A DNA stretch of 64,000 bases from Flammulina velutipes (lineage: Eukaryota > Basidiomycota > Agaricomycetes > Agaricales > Physalacriaceae). This document shows positions 35,049 through 47,600 of this stretch, piece after piece. A program made the position numbers and the translations under genes. Under the pieces are notes generated by a model. It was not told where the DNA came from, searched no databases, and saw nothing but the letters and a program-made list of their open reading frames with translations. Positions within the stretch are counted from its first letter, which is position 1. Every line of letters begins with the position of its first letter. Where the stretch lies: contig CM022373.1 of the NCBI GenBank assembly GCA_011800155.1, positions 2,666,001 to 2,730,000 of the forward strand, written 5' to 3'.

Positions 35049-35285
35049 CTAGTAGTAATCTAAATGTGTAGGTTGGAGCAAAACAGCAATGTGTATATGA
35101 CTACGAACATGCCTGAGTATATTGATTGCGCTACAAAACTACTTATAATTGTGGCAAATTCTTGAGCCCAGACCTCTTCAAACGGGGCTTTACAATTCCA
35201 AGAGTGCTGGAGTGTGGAGATGTGGACCCTCATGGACCACCATTACGTAACTATTGCACGCGAGTCTGGCATACGACCGACCACC

Positions 35286-36080
35286 ATGGTGCGAGACAGT
35301 TAGTATTTCCAATCCTTATAGAATGCCTTGTACTAATTTTTTTTCATCCAGTATACTGGCCCTACGCAGTACTTGGAGGTGGTGCAGCAGTGCTTCTTGC
35401 TCAGCGGGTCAACGATTGGTGGAAATCTACCCCACCGACGCGTAAGTAACCTCAAGGCTAATGAAGATCTATCATCTTGACTCGGACGGACAGACATTCG
35501 GTACCCTAAACAAACACAACACTCATCCGAGGAATTTGTTCTCGCTGCTGGCACGGTCGCCTTCTTGATCTCAGAGCAAGGACCCCTGAAAGTATGCTTG
35601 GTCCATTTTACCAAAGATCGAAACGAATGGCTTCTTGCCAAAGGGAGAAAGGATGAAGGTGAAGATATAGCCGCAGCGGCGGTTCGCGAAACCTACGAAG
35701 AGACGGGGTATCAATGCCATCTCCTACCAATCTCCGAATTGCCCACGCGCGCTACACTTCCGTCCTTCCTTGCTGGTCTGGCGCATCAGGCAGATATTCC
35801 ACGACGTGCTGTGAACAGCACTGAACCCTTCGCTGTCACGATAAGGCCGTTACAGAAGAAGAATAACGTCAAGTTGATCTTTTGGTATGTGGCGATTCTC
35901 GACGATCCAGAGAGTGCCGAAGCGGGTCCCAAGATTGGGACTCATATGCATGCTGAAGGCTTCGAAGAGTCAGGATTGTTTGAAGTAGGCGACGCACTGG
36001 AACTTCTTTCCTTCGAATCAGACAAGGAATTGCTGCGGCAGGCGGCTGCATTTGCAGAACAGAGTCGCCCATTTGCCTGA
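35286..36080 (+). CDS. Nudix hydrolase with N-terminal membrane-like segment
   Basis: Three exons (35286-35298, 35352-35441, 35494-36080) give 229 residues. The start has a strong context (CCACCATGG). The Nudix box reads GRKDEGEDIAAAAVRETYEETGY with the expected Gly, the spaced Glu and the REx2EE core. It hydrolyses a nucleoside diphosphate linked to another group; the substrate is unknown, and diphosphoinositol polyphosphates or nucleotide sugars are possible. A moderately hydrophobic N-terminus (YWPYAVLGGGAAVLLAQ) could be a membrane anchor or mitochondrial signal. The first exon is 13 nt. The Helitron ends 233 bp upstream, so the native promoter is probably truncated or shared with the element's 3' end. 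Confidence 0.8.
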
Positions 36081-36436
36081 GCCATCTCACACTTAATGTG
36101 TGCGCACTACAGCTATACATCCAGTTAGTCATGTCCGTTGCAATGTCAGCTTGTTATTGGAAGCACCAGTCAGCCGGTTCTTACCTTCCACCGGTCAACT
36201 CTCTTATCGGACGTCTGCGATGAGAATCCACATCTACTTACAACTATAAGATTAGGATTTCGCTTGATTCGCGCATGTCAGAAAACTTGTGATACACTGT
36301 ACATTAAGCAGGATGTACAAGCATGGAGTCTAACACAGCAATATGAGTAGTAATGATATTAAATATGATGAGATGCCAGTGAAACGAACGGCAAAGGACG
36401 AAAAGTCCTGGGTAGTGTTGTACAATGCATGATGAA
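36081..36436. other. Convergent intergenic region
   Basis: 3' flanks of the Nudix and ammonium transporter genes; nothing else seen. Confidence 0.5.
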
Positions 36437-38247
36437 TCAGTGACCGCCCGAGCTGCGCTCCTTGCTGGTGTATTGAATCTCCGGATCTGCAAGTCGAGGA
36501 TCCACCGCAGACGTGAAAGCGTCGAGACCTATGTAGTCATATGCGAATTCACCCATATCAGACTCGTCAATACCAAGACTCTCAACTTCTTCGTCAACGC
36601 GTAGTCGAAGGCCCGGGATGTAGTGCATGATCCATAGAATGATGGTCTGTATAACATGTTCAATCATTGCGGGGCTCTGAAACTGGGTACTTACAGTCAT
36701 CACGAAAGAGTAACCAAATCCAGCGGCAGAATCCGCAAGATGCCAGGCGAGTTGGACATAGTGGTGATCCAACCATCCACCTTGGATCTCCGTGAACCCA
36801 TCGAAATGGGCGACACTCGCCTGCGCGAAAAGTGCGGTGAGAATATTGCCTACGATTCCCCCCACACCATGTGATGCAAAGACCTTTGGCACATCAGTGA
36901 TGACCATAAGATGCCCACGAGAACAGGACCTACGTCGAGAGAATCATCATAACCAGCAAAGAACTTGATCTGAGTGGCAAAATTGCAGACTGTGCCGGCC
37001 ATGAATCCAAACAAAACAGCGGCGGCTGAAAAAGCAAATGTTACTTTGGTCCACGATAATTGATAGTGACAGGAGCTGCGTACGAGCACCAACAAAGCCA
37101 GATCCGGGGGTGATGGCAACAAGACCGGCGATTGCGCCAGAACAAAACCCTACAGCGGACCATTTCCTCTCAATGCGGTAGTCCTATCAGTATCAGGCGC
37201 TGGTTAGGGCAGAGAATCAAAGATATCAGCAAGGACGCACCCAGAGCATCCAAGTCAATCCACCGACGCTGGCAGCCAAATTTGTGACGAGGCAAGCTTG
37301 AGCAGCGCGCATGTTTGCGGCCAAGGCAGAGCCCCCATTGAATCCAAACCACCCAAACCATAGGAACAACGTCCCTAGTACTACGTAGGTTGTATTATGT
37401 GGCTTGTAGGCCAATGCTTCGGTACCATACCCTCGACGTTTACCGAGGTAGACCGAAATAGCTAGTGCGGCTGTTCCAGAGGAGATATGGACTGGCGTTC
37501 CACCAGCGAAATCGAGACCTCCGAGGACGTAGGACCACCCATTTGAGTTCCAGGTCCAACAGGCGATCGGGTCGTATACGAGGGTGGACCAAGCGAAGAC
37601 GAAGGCAAGCATGGGTCCGAGATGCGCACGCTCGGCGAACCCTCCAATCATGAGCATTGGACTGTCAAGAATAGTTCAGCAGACATGAACGAGATTGAGA
37701 GGAGTGCTGTGCGTACGTGATTATGGCAAACATCAACTGGTAAACGCAGAATACGATAGACGGGATCTTCGAGCTACCTATTGAAGGTTGCTCCAGTACA
37801 CCCTTCAGCCCGAAATACTCTATGTGAAGTCAGAAACATTTCGGCAGAAGCCAAATTGACGTACTGAGGTCTCCAATGAATGCACTACCAGTCTCGCTAA
37901 ACGTAAGAGAAAATCCCCAGAAAAACCATTGGAAGGAGACGACGGCTATGGTCATCATGCTCAGATATATCATTGACAGAGCATTTTTTCGTCTAGCAGA
38001 TGTCAGCGGGGCGGACAGAGGGCTGCAGGGAAATGCACCTCAAGAGACCAGAATAGAAAAATCCAACGCCTGGAACCATGATCCATACTAAGGCAGTGGA
38101 TGCAAGAACCCATGCTATGTCTCCAGGATTGTAAACAACTGGCTCTCCGCTGGATTCAACAATTTGGCTCCCCGCTGCAAAGTAGGTTAGGACACAGACT
38201 GATGTGGAGGGACCAAACGTACAACTGTCGTACGCGACTTCAACCAT
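36437..38247 (-). CDS. Ammonium transporter (Amt/Mep family)
   Basis: Nine exons (38247-38223, 38174-38039, 37992-37865, 37819-37717, 37661-37241, 37183-37084, 37025-36934, 36883-36695, 36646-36437) give 467 residues, normal for the family. Conserved features are GDIAWVLASTALVWIMVPGVGFFYSGL, the FQWFFWGFSLTFS block, GGFAERAHLGP, DFAGGTPVHISSGTAAL with the pore histidine, LWFGWFGFNGGSAL, and FASHGVGGIVGNILTALFA with the second pore histidine region. Eleven helices are expected, and it imports ammonium at the plasma membrane. In fungi these genes are usually under GATA-factor nitrogen control. Several GATA-type sequences lie in the upstream 1.2 kb, but this is weak evidence. Confidence 0.92.
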
Positions 38248-39471
38248 AATTTTTGGGAAAGGGCGTTATGAGGGGGAAAGATTAGAGTCGTCAGGCAAGG
38301 AGATTCTTACCCAGGTATCATTTATATACATGATAGCGCATAGTTAGGTTTGATGAAAGTTGATCAATTCCCTAGCCACTATAGTCCGTTCGGTGATGTC
38401 CAGGATACCCACGACCAAATTACTCAGGGCCACGTGCACGTTGACTTCTGTATATGCTGAGTCGTCCATGGACCGTTCATCATGTCTACTTTGAACACGC
38501 TCGAACTCAGTCTGAGAGGACAAGATGCTCAAAAATCTTCTTCATGCTCTTGGACGACATATCACGGGCCTTGTCCCTCATTCCCACACTCACCACAAGG
38601 TACGCAAATCAAGTGAGGGGAGTTTGAGAGCTACACTGAGTATACATAGACTCTTGATATTCGGATCTGAGGTGTCTGTCGTGTTCTCTTCTCTTCTAGC
38701 GTGTTGTGAAAGCTGACGCAAATTCCTGTTCAAGTTATCATGCACGTAAATGAGGTGGGAAAACATCATGTACCACCTTTCAAGAAGAATCCCCTCTCGC
38801 CTTTATCTGCGCCACAGCTCTGGATCCGGATTCGAACCAGTTCGAGACGCCAAACGTGATAGGAAACTGAGGGCCAGCTCATGTATTTTATCAGTAGTGC
38901 ATCAATGGCCGGTCAATCATCCGCAGCCCTGAATGTATCTTCCTTATCTTCACTCGATTCACTTATCGTGGTTTGAAACGAAAAGTTGCTTCCGTTCTTC
39001 TCCGCGCTACTATGGACCCCATTTGTGAGCCGCATTCCCACCCATTAACTCTCACCATCTCATTCAATATAGCTTTTGGGAGTACATCTTCCAGAGCTAT
39101 TCATTCGCAGCATTCACCAGGTCGGGGCTTAAGTAAGTACTATTCCGTGATTGCTGCATGGTCCTGCATACTTATCGACGTGTTTAGTCCACGATCAGCT
39201 TAGTCGCAAGGACGTGGGTCAAAGCCAGGTGATATTGCTCTGATAAGTCCACGCGACTCGGAGACACCCGCGATTTTATCTAGAAAAGCGCGCTTCAACT
39301 TTCTTAGTGACAACTTGGACCCATTCGCTTCTGTCAGACAAAATCATCCCCGGGTTTAGTACGACTTGGACGCATCATCCTAGAAAACGCGCTCATAGTC
39401 GTGTTAAGGTGCGCCAAATATATCGTTTGTGCTGCACACGAACCAACTGACCAGACCAGGTATCCGACCAG
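38248..39471. other. Divergent promoter region (ammonium transporter / methyltransferase)
   Basis: 1.2 kb between two divergent start codons. It contains TGATAAG near 39240 and other GATA cores, which might be nitrogen-control sites for the transporter. No gene seen. Confidence 0.4.
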
Positions 39472-42400
39472 ATGTCGTCTAGGGCTGCTTCCGGTCGAAA
39501 GAAATTGGCGAAGGCAGCATCCAAGGATTCCGCTGGCAAAGTCACATCTGCACGCTCAAGTAGTAAAGCACCGCCGCTGAAGCCCCCGGTGCGTCGATCA
39601 CACACTTCATATCACCAGCACAATATACTAAATCAGAATAGCCAATTCTAACCCCACCGCCACCGTCCCCGTCCCCCGCAAAACATGGGTACTACGAGCC
39701 CCCAGTATCTGCAGCTCGCTATGCACGGACATCATCACCATTCGCCGAAGAACGACGGTCAAGATCACCCATGCGATTCCCGAGCCTATCACCCACTAGT
39801 CCCACCCTTGGTTCCTCACCGCTGAGGATGGACTCATCTCTTTCACCTTCGGTCTCGCCTCTGCTGCCATCCTCCTCCCCTCGTCCCGAGAGGGAGGGTT
39901 ATGTGCTCCGTCCCGAGCGTAATTTCCCATCGAGCCGTGACCTGCCCCAGTCACCTCTATCACCGATAGCGAACCAGCCGTCCCAGTCGTCCCTCTCAGG
40001 TTCATCCGATACGGAGTCGTCGGCCTCATCACGCAGGGGTCGAAATACCGCCCGCAATGCAATCTACCAACACGCACCTACACCTGACGATGCAAACCTT
40101 CCCTCTTCCTTCTCAATTTCGTCGGGATCAACAGACTCTACCAGGTCCCCCGCTGCCTTTGTCTTCCCTTCCTCCCGATCCCGGGGACATCCAAACTTAA
40201 CAGACACCGGAAAGGTACCAAAGTTCAAGTTTAAACTGAAGAAGACCAAGGGGAAAGAATCTCAAGGAGCTTCTCTGACTACGTACGCCTCGAGCAGTAG
40301 CGGCTCATCTGGCACCGCGAACGTTCATCGCACCAACCCATCCTCCCCACCTCCCTTTTCCTCTACTCCTTCTCCCCATAGCTCCCCCGTGCTTGCCACC
40401 TCGCCTACGCCAACCACAGTCTCAAACAGTCCAGCGTCTGATTTCGTGTTCCCCTCCTCTCGTTCCAGAGCTCATCCTTCAAGTCCTCCCACCAAACTAC
40501 GCCTTCCTCCACGAAAAAAATCTGGAAATTCACAATCGTCTGTCGATTCTTGGGATGCGACTCAAGGTAAAAGGCGCTTCATGGGTATCCCTTTTGGCAA
40601 GAAAAAGCAGGAATTGGCAGACCCCGTCTTTCCCTCCAGTGGCAATTACAGCGACGACTTTTCTCCGATGCGACGCTCTTTCGACGACGTATCATTGATA
40701 GGATCTGGATTTGGCCCTTACGAGGATTCCATCCGTTCCAGTTGGATACCCGCGCAATCTGCAAAACAGCGAGATTCTTACCCGCTGGATCCTTACGATG
40801 CTATTCTTCTTGAACAGTGCGTACATCTCCCATTCAACTGTTCCACTGATATCAGACGCTGACTGTATCGCTTATTAGAGATCGTTTAACAACGGGACTT
40901 CTTCGGCGCTTGAACTCAAGCGATGGACCCTCATTTCACCACTATGGGAATAATCCTCCTTCTTCCGTTCTTGATCTTGGATGTGGCCAGGGACATTGGA
41001 TTCTTGATGCTGCTACTACTTGGAAAGGCTACGGAACCAGAATCACTGGCTTTGATATGGTCGATATCATGAAATCCCTTCGCCCAGTAGCTGTGAGGAA
41101 TGGCGTAGTGGGTAACATCGATTTTGTGAAAGGCAATTTGTAAATCTTCATTTGTTCCATCCCGGACGCTTTACTGACAATTGTCTGCAGCGTCAAGGAC
41201 CCTCTTCCTTTCCCGGACGAGTCCTTTGATCTGGTTCGAATGTCTGGGCTGACCTACACGATATCCTTCGAGAAATGGAGATTCGTATTGCGGGAGGTCT
41301 GTCGAGTTCTGACAGTTGGTGGGCGCCTAGAAATGATCGACGACCATATCTTCTTCCCGTATGGGCGCCCTCCTGAACCCACCCATCAGTCCATCGGCAT
41401 ACCAGAGGTGGACGAATCTGATACGGCAACACTTGGTGGTGGGCGCCAATACGTGCCGTCGCTCCCGACCGAGGTAGACAACTGGACGGAACAGGCTAGT
41501 GGAGCAAGAGAGCTCGAGTCGCTCTTCGAGCATATGCACAACATGAAGTTCGGCATCCATCTTTGTCCGACCCAGTTCATCGTCGGAATGATGGAACAAG
41601 TATTCGGCCACGCAAACGAAATTCGAACCATACATCTCACGCTCGCACCTCCGGAACCCGAGCTGAACGACGATGGAGGATATGGTATCAAATCTCGAAA
41701 TATCACCGAAGAGGGCACACATCCTCTCTTGAATTCCCCCGGTCTCATTCTCTGGCCATCGACGTTCATACCGATGTCGCGTTCTGAGATAGAGATTCAT
41801 TCGCTCAAACATCCTCGAGTCTTGTTGTCGCTCAAGTCCGCTCTTATCAACCACGCCCTAGACATCGCCGAAGAAGGGGAGGTTGACCAGGAAGCAGTTA
41901 AAGAGTCTCTCTGGGAATATGAAGGGTAAAGCGGATAGTACGGGCTGACAGTCCTTTTTACTGATGAGCTCTCTGAAGGTTCCTTCAAGATCGTTTCAAC
42001 GCGCCCAAGTGGATTGCAACGTCCGCGTCTGACACGAAGGGACAGCACACTCGTCATGGCTCGCACATTTCGATAAATTCAGTATCGTCAGAGGGCCAAT
42101 CAGTTTTGAAGGAGTATCAATCGTGAGGAAGTTTTACACTGACATTGGTCATTTGAAAGCTCACAGTCCTGTTTTAGAGTGTTGCGTGGCCACGTATCGT
42201 TGAGCACCGACTCTGATTACGACTCCGATTCACCACCTCATACACCTCGACAAGAAACGACCCCAACTCGTGATCTTGAATCCGCCATGAGCGATGCAAC
42301 CTACTACGCAGCGCCGAGCATGACGTCGCTTCCCAGTTTCACCTCCCAAGCCAGCGCTCGTCTACAGGCAGCCCCTCCTCCAGACTATTCGAAGCACGAG

Positions 42401-42475
42401 CAGACCCATATCAGAACTTTCCACGTCTTCGAAGCGATCAAGATGGACGAGACACTCTTGGGCGCTGCCATATGA
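39472..42475 (+). CDS. SAM-dependent methyltransferase with long disordered N-terminus
   Basis: Six exons (39472-39588, 39642-40816, 40879-41139, 41191-41925, 41979-42122, 42178-42475) give 909 residues. The first 420 or so are Ser/Pro-rich and disordered, with repeated VFPSSRSR motifs and basic patches (KFKFKLKKTKGK). A class I methyltransferase follows: SVLDLGCGQGHWILDAA is the SAM-binding loop, GFDMVDI the second-strand acidic motif, and FPDESFDLVRMSG motif IV. The core is then interrupted by and followed with fungal-specific sequence. It resembles basidiomycete proteins loosely related to LaeA-type regulators, but no substrate can be given. The C-terminal tail is again low complexity. Confidence 0.78.
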
Positions 42476-42538
42476 TAAAAATTACACCAGCATCCTGTAT
42501 GTAGTACATATGTACGCGAATATATGCAAGCTATGAAA

Positions 42539-44478
42539 TCAGTTTTTCCATCTGATGTCAGATAAGTCAAGCTCGCCAGCGATGAGATAGGAACACTTAC
42601 ATTTTGACTGTTCGATCTCTACCGCCGCTGACAATCTTGTCAGCGACGAAATCTACACAATAGACTTCGTCAGTATGGCCTGGAAGGTCAGTTTTGATTT
42701 TGTAAGTTTTGAGGTCCCAAATCTATCAGGAAAAGTCAGCATATCGGATGGTTTAGGTTGGGGACCAACGTACTTTGACAGTGCTGTCCTTACTCGCACT
42801 AACGAGTAATCTACTATCCGCACTCCATGTTAATCTATACACTGCTCCAACGTGGCCTCTCAGTGTTGCTGCGAACTTGCCAGTGCGACCATCCCAAAGC
42901 CTCACGCTACTGTCGAAGGACGCAGACGCGGCCCATCTGCCATCCGGCGAAAACGCAACATGGGCAATCTGTCGCTGATGACCCGTCAGCCGTGCGACAG
43001 GCTTAAGTTTTCCATGTTCTGAAGGCGTTGATGCAGGAGACGACGAGGGAAACAATGACCATAGGAAGAGCGTGTGATCGTCTGACCCAGATATCAATAA
43101 TTCGGGGGTACTCGAAATCATAGAATTGTATCGTTGAAGTGCAAGTTCCTGGGCTGTAGATAGAAGAACAAGAATGAATTATGGACCAATGGAGGTGGTA
43201 AATCGCTTGCTGACCTTCTTCATCTGACTTGGGTTTTTTATTGGTGTAATCGAACGGACCAGTTCGCAGAACGAAGTCTGTATTGAGTGTGAGAGTTGTG
43301 ACCCAGTGCGCGTGGTCTTTAAGAGTATGTAAAACTCTGCCGCATGAAGCATCCCACACTCGGACGGTGCGGTCACTGGAAGCAGTGTAGAGGACACCTT
43401 TTCCTACACCACCCCACTTGACAACGTTGACGGAAGCGGTGTGGCCGCCTAGGGTGTATTCTACTCTCCTGGTTGCAGTGTTCCAGACGCGAACAGTGCA
43501 GTCCTTCGACGAGGAGGCTAGGCGAGGGCAAGTAACATTCCTATCGTCAAGTTTTAAGTGGCAGTGCATGCAAACAAGAAGATAAAACTTACAAATGTAT
43601 CGGCTCCCAGGAAAGAGATGTCACCCATTTCGAATGTCCTTTCATAGCGTCGCCTAGTGCTGTTCCAGTTTTTGGATCCCACAGACGGACCTAAAGATAT
43701 CATTCGACTTATTGACCACACTGAAGTAAAATGTAATCTTACATGTCCGTCGTGCCCACCCGTTGCAACCTTTCTCTCCATAGCCTCCCATTCGACACAT
43801 AGGACCCATCCTTTGTGACCAGATAAGACATGAGACGGTGTCTCCGTGTTTAGATCCCATAATCGCGCATTGGTATCACCAGACCCAGTCGCCAAAAAGT
43901 TGCCGGTGGGTGAAAACGAAGCACATAAAATGGGAGAAGTATGCCCTGTGAATATATAAGCTGACCGACTTCTATGTTCGTACGGGAAGTGAGGAACTGA
44001 CCTCCGAGGGTGGACGAACATCTGGTCGCTGGTCGGACGCGAAAAACACTCTGCGGCGCACAATGAACAACGATTACATCTTCCTCCGTAAAGGAATTGG
44101 AGGAGTGGTTGAGCACGTCTTCGTCTATTGATTTTGATATAACAATTCGCGTTGGGGCGCTGGTGGATGCTCCTTCTTCGCTGGGTAACGCGACATGGAA
44201 TAGGAATGGCACTGGGTCGTCTTCCTGCGAATATCTTTAGATCCAGAAAAAGAGTGCAGATAAGTACGCACCTTTTTGCTCAGTTTATTCACCAGCGCTT
44301 CTAGTCCCTCTCGTGATACGTTCGCAGGTAAGCTGACAGCAGGCGCAAGTGGACTCTGATCGTCGTCGGACACGAATTGCACGAGTATATTCGGAGACGG
44401 CTTTTTCGGTTCTTCCACCGGCTTTTCAATGCCATGGTACAGTTTCTGCCGCTTGGGAGGAGGTAAACGTGTTGCCAT
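42539..44478 (-). CDS. RSA4: Ribosome assembly WD40 protein Rsa4 / Notchless (NLE)
   Basis: Eight exons (44478-44272, 44224-44002, 43945-43742, 43689-43593, 43540-43215, 43153-42774, 42722-42601, 42551-42539) give 523 residues, close to yeast Rsa4. An N-terminal NLE domain (ILVQFVSDDD, then LPANVSREGLEALVNKL) precedes eight WD repeats such as GHTSPILCASFSPTGNFLAT, GHKGWVLCVEWEAM, KDHAHWVTTLTL, GHQRQIAHVAFSPDGRW and GHVGAVYRLTWSADSRL. In yeast the NLE domain binds the AAA-ATPase Rea1 to drive pre-60S maturation. The last exon is only 13 nt; stopping at the TAA just before it would remove the final WKN that ends this family. Confidence 0.92.
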
Positions 44479-44662
44479 TTTGGTTGGTGTAAAGTAACAA
44501 TCCAAAAAAATCTAGTTAGGGGCTATCGATCGATGCGTTCCCACGGCTGCATGGTCCCGAAAAGAAATGCCACGATATTTCTAGTGTATTAAGTACTACA
44601 GGCAAAAATCATAATCTACAGCTCAATTTTGTACAGACCTTCAATATTGTAAACTGATACAT

Positions 44663-47600
44663 TCACGACAAGTCGAACCCAGCACCCGACATTATAGCCT
44701 TGACGAGCTTGTCCCTCATGACAGTAGGACTCTTATACATCGGCAGCTAAAGGAAATCATTAATTACGAGATCGGGCTAAAGAGCAGAACACATACCTTC
44801 AAAAGATTAACACATGTGCTACTGGTCGGTAGCCTCAACTCGTCGGATCCCGCATCTCGAATGGAGAAGTTTGGGACAAGCTCCTTGAATCCTAGAAGTG
44901 GAGGCCTACTACAACTCGTCGCAAACCGCAGCAGTGCCCGACGTTCTTCTTGATTCAATGTATCGAGGACATTCCAGAACATCTGGATGTACGGCGAGCT
45001 ATCATCGTAGAGTCCGCCGTAGTTTGTATGTGCTCGCAGGTCTTGTAGATCTATGAGCGTGTCCACACCGCCAATGAGAATCTGCACTTCCTGTTGATTG
45101 AACATTCTGTATATTGCTTAGTAGAAGACAGGGTCACGCAGGGTAGACCGTACCGAAGCCATCGCGGCTGAACAACCTCCTTCAACCCGTCGAAGAACGC
45201 GTCGCTCTGCTGTTTTATTTGCTTCGCGAGCTTGTAGTGCGCAACAAGCAGGATGTACTGGAGCCTATTCTCCTTCGTTACTGGTACCATACTCCCGTTT
45301 GGAATCAGGTCCACATTCCTCGTAACGCCGAAGTCCTCTGTCGATACGGTGAACGTGAGAGCTAGGTCACTCAAATCATCTTCGTGGTGTTTGACGAACA
45401 TGAGGCCTCTCCAGAGCTCTTCGTCTAGACTGGCGAGGTCATCGAGAAGGTTTTGGCGACCGAGGAGCTTTGACAGGAAAAACGGCGCGAAAGCAACATC
45501 GACAAGTATGCCCTCATACATGGCCTTGCCGAGTATTCGACCAATGAACTTGTACCAGCTTAGGCTATGGGCTTGAAAAAAGGTTAGACTGCGAAAGTTC
45601 GGAAAGAAAATAACTTACCCTCCTTCGCGTATGCAGTGGGACTTGGATATAGCTCTCTTTGCTTGTTAGTCAACCAGAGCCCCCGATCGGTATCGAATAC
45701 CTCCTTACACAGACTCGTAAAAAATTCTTTGAAGACCCCTCCTCCATCGATACCAGCCTCAACCGCGCCGAACTGGTCGATGAATTCGATTTGGAACATA
45801 GACTTCAGATTGATGCCTTCCAGTTTGTCGAAACCATCCTGTGCCACACGATCCCTGCGTATCTGAACTCGGACTCGGTCCTCTGGGTACATGAAGCGGC
45901 TGGTATAACCGTAGCGCTGACGGTCGGCGGTTACGAAGGCACGAAACATGAATACCCTGACCTCGAACGGAATGGTGAACGGAATGTTGTTTAGTATGCC
46001 CAAGCGCGGCGATAGTTCGGCCATTTGTTTGCGAGAACGGATAGATGAGGGATTGGGATCGTCGCCCATTTCGAAGTTGTCTTCTTCATATCTGACAAGG
46101 CATTAGAAAAGGCATCCACGGTAGAACAACACGTACTTGGCCGCGTCAACAAAGCCTTGTACATCCCCGTCATCTTGAAGAACGTGCCAGTGTTCGGGTT
46201 TGACGAATGGGCGTCGTGAACTATCGAAGCAATATAATCAGAGTCTGGTACACTTATCTTGGGGAAATGTACCCACTCTCTGTCATGAATAGCAACCAAG
46301 CATTTTGTCACTCTATCTCTAGCACCGTCCCACGTTATCCTTAATCCCGGAGAAATCTCTCCATTTGCCACTTTGTTTCCATCCCGCTCCCGCCGATACA
46401 GGGCAAATGCGATGTTCATCAACTGCTTCGTCCAGGAGGTAAGCTCGTCGAGGTTAAGGGGGTTGGCACCTCGAGTCTTGGCCGTCCCACCTGTTCCGAA
46501 GAACTCATCATCGCCCATAGTCAGCAGAGCTTGGGTATACGCCTCGACGAGAAGCAACATTATGGGCCACTGTTCCGCGTTCGCAGAAGATAAGACGCTG
46601 CCCTCGTCCTTTCCAAGCGGGCTCGAACGAACGTGTCCACGATACAGCTCTCGTATCCATCCAGGTGATACCGTGGACAGAACGGCGTTCCGCTGAGACG
46701 GCGATACTGCTGCCAAAGCTAGTAAAAATGTAACCAATTCTGGCGAACCTTTGGCATGCGTAACGAGAGCGTTGAGATGATTCTGAGACGAGAGCGTCTG
46801 TAACCGTTTAAAGGTTCGGGCGTCAAATTCTGGGAGTCTGACATGCGGGGTGAATTCGGCCACAAAGGTGACTGATATCTCCTCGTCGTCGTCCGAATCG
46901 GCGGGAGCCCACCTGCTCGTGGCGGCGGGCTGGCTCTTGGCTCGCGGTTCCAACGCGCCGATGGGCAAGGAGTTGAGAATCTCGGTGAAGATGCGTAAAT
47001 AGGATGCCAAAGAGGTCTTCAATGTGGAGTAGAATGGTGGCACGAAGGTAAGAAGGTTTGCGATGAGATGAACGCGTGATTCTAGGGAGGGTACTGATTG
47101 GAGGTGGACGAGTGATAGGTTAGCGAGCGGGAGTTTCGAGGTAAATTGCGACAGTGCTTGAAGAGGGAATCGGTTGGGGAGAATCGAGATTGTGAGGATG
47201 TGAGCGAAGAGGTCACAAATGGCTACGGTGTAGTCCGGATCGCCAACGGGGAACGTCACAAAAGCGGCCGTGGCCAAAGGGATAAGTGGAGGATAGCTGG
47301 ATACGTCCTTTGGTGTTCCGATGATACATTGCGCGAGAAGCGGGTAGTACGATCGGACCAGGAGATATCGAAGGACGGGGGCGCCGGATTGGGGATGCTG
47401 GACTAACGAGTTCAGTACTTGGAGGTACAAATAAGCATTTGGATGCCTATATGCATGTTAGTTGGCGCCACTGTAACACGAAGGGTGACTCACTTACTTA
47501 TTGGCTGCAGATGTCAGCAATCTAATGCTTAACTGTCGTGCCAAGACCAGCCAGCTTTCCGTTATTGGGCTTGTCCAATCTTGCTGTAGCATCGCGTTAC

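Larger units (their letters stand above)
23600..35052 (+). mobile_element. Large autonomous-type Helitron, internally disrupted
   Basis: The element encodes a Rep/helicase and an accessory protein on the plus strand. Its 3' end is read directly: a hairpin with 7-bp stem (GCCCGTG at 35024-35030, CACGGGC at 35035-35041), seven bases, then CTAG at 35049-35052 followed by T. The 5' end is set by comparison with the nested Helitron at 33255-34173: the two share 40 of the first 42 bases beginning TCAAACGCACG and diverge outside. They also share the last 31 bases exactly. The 5' terminus is uncertain by about 3 nt because both copies have AGC before TC. Length is 11.45 kb, or about 8.05 kb without the two insertions. 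It lies about 230 bp upstream of the Nudix gene. Confidence 0.82.

Noticed and set aside
33255..35052. Matching 31-nt inverted sequences at 33255 and 35052 read as terminal inverted repeats of one 1.8 kb element
   Set aside because: Both are Helitron 3' ends (hairpin plus CTAG) in opposite orientation. Each has its own matching 5' end, at 34173 and 23600, so two Helitrons explain them better.
38973..39203. 76-residue open frame in the ammonium transporter/methyltransferase spacer
   Set aside because: No family resemblance, no splice support, and composition like surrounding non-coding DNA.
39393..39605. 70-residue minus-strand open frame
   Set aside because: It is the antisense shadow of exon 1 of the methyltransferase gene.
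42597..42599. TAA at 42597 as the Rsa4 stop
   Set aside because: GTAAGT there is a good donor, and the following exon adds the WKN ending typical of the family.
46137..46276. Reading straight through 46276-46137 in the HUL5 gene
   Set aside because: Read-through gives a sequence unlike the family and leaves the wrong phase at the next exon. Removing 46221-46276 gives RRPFVKPEHWHV and the right phase.
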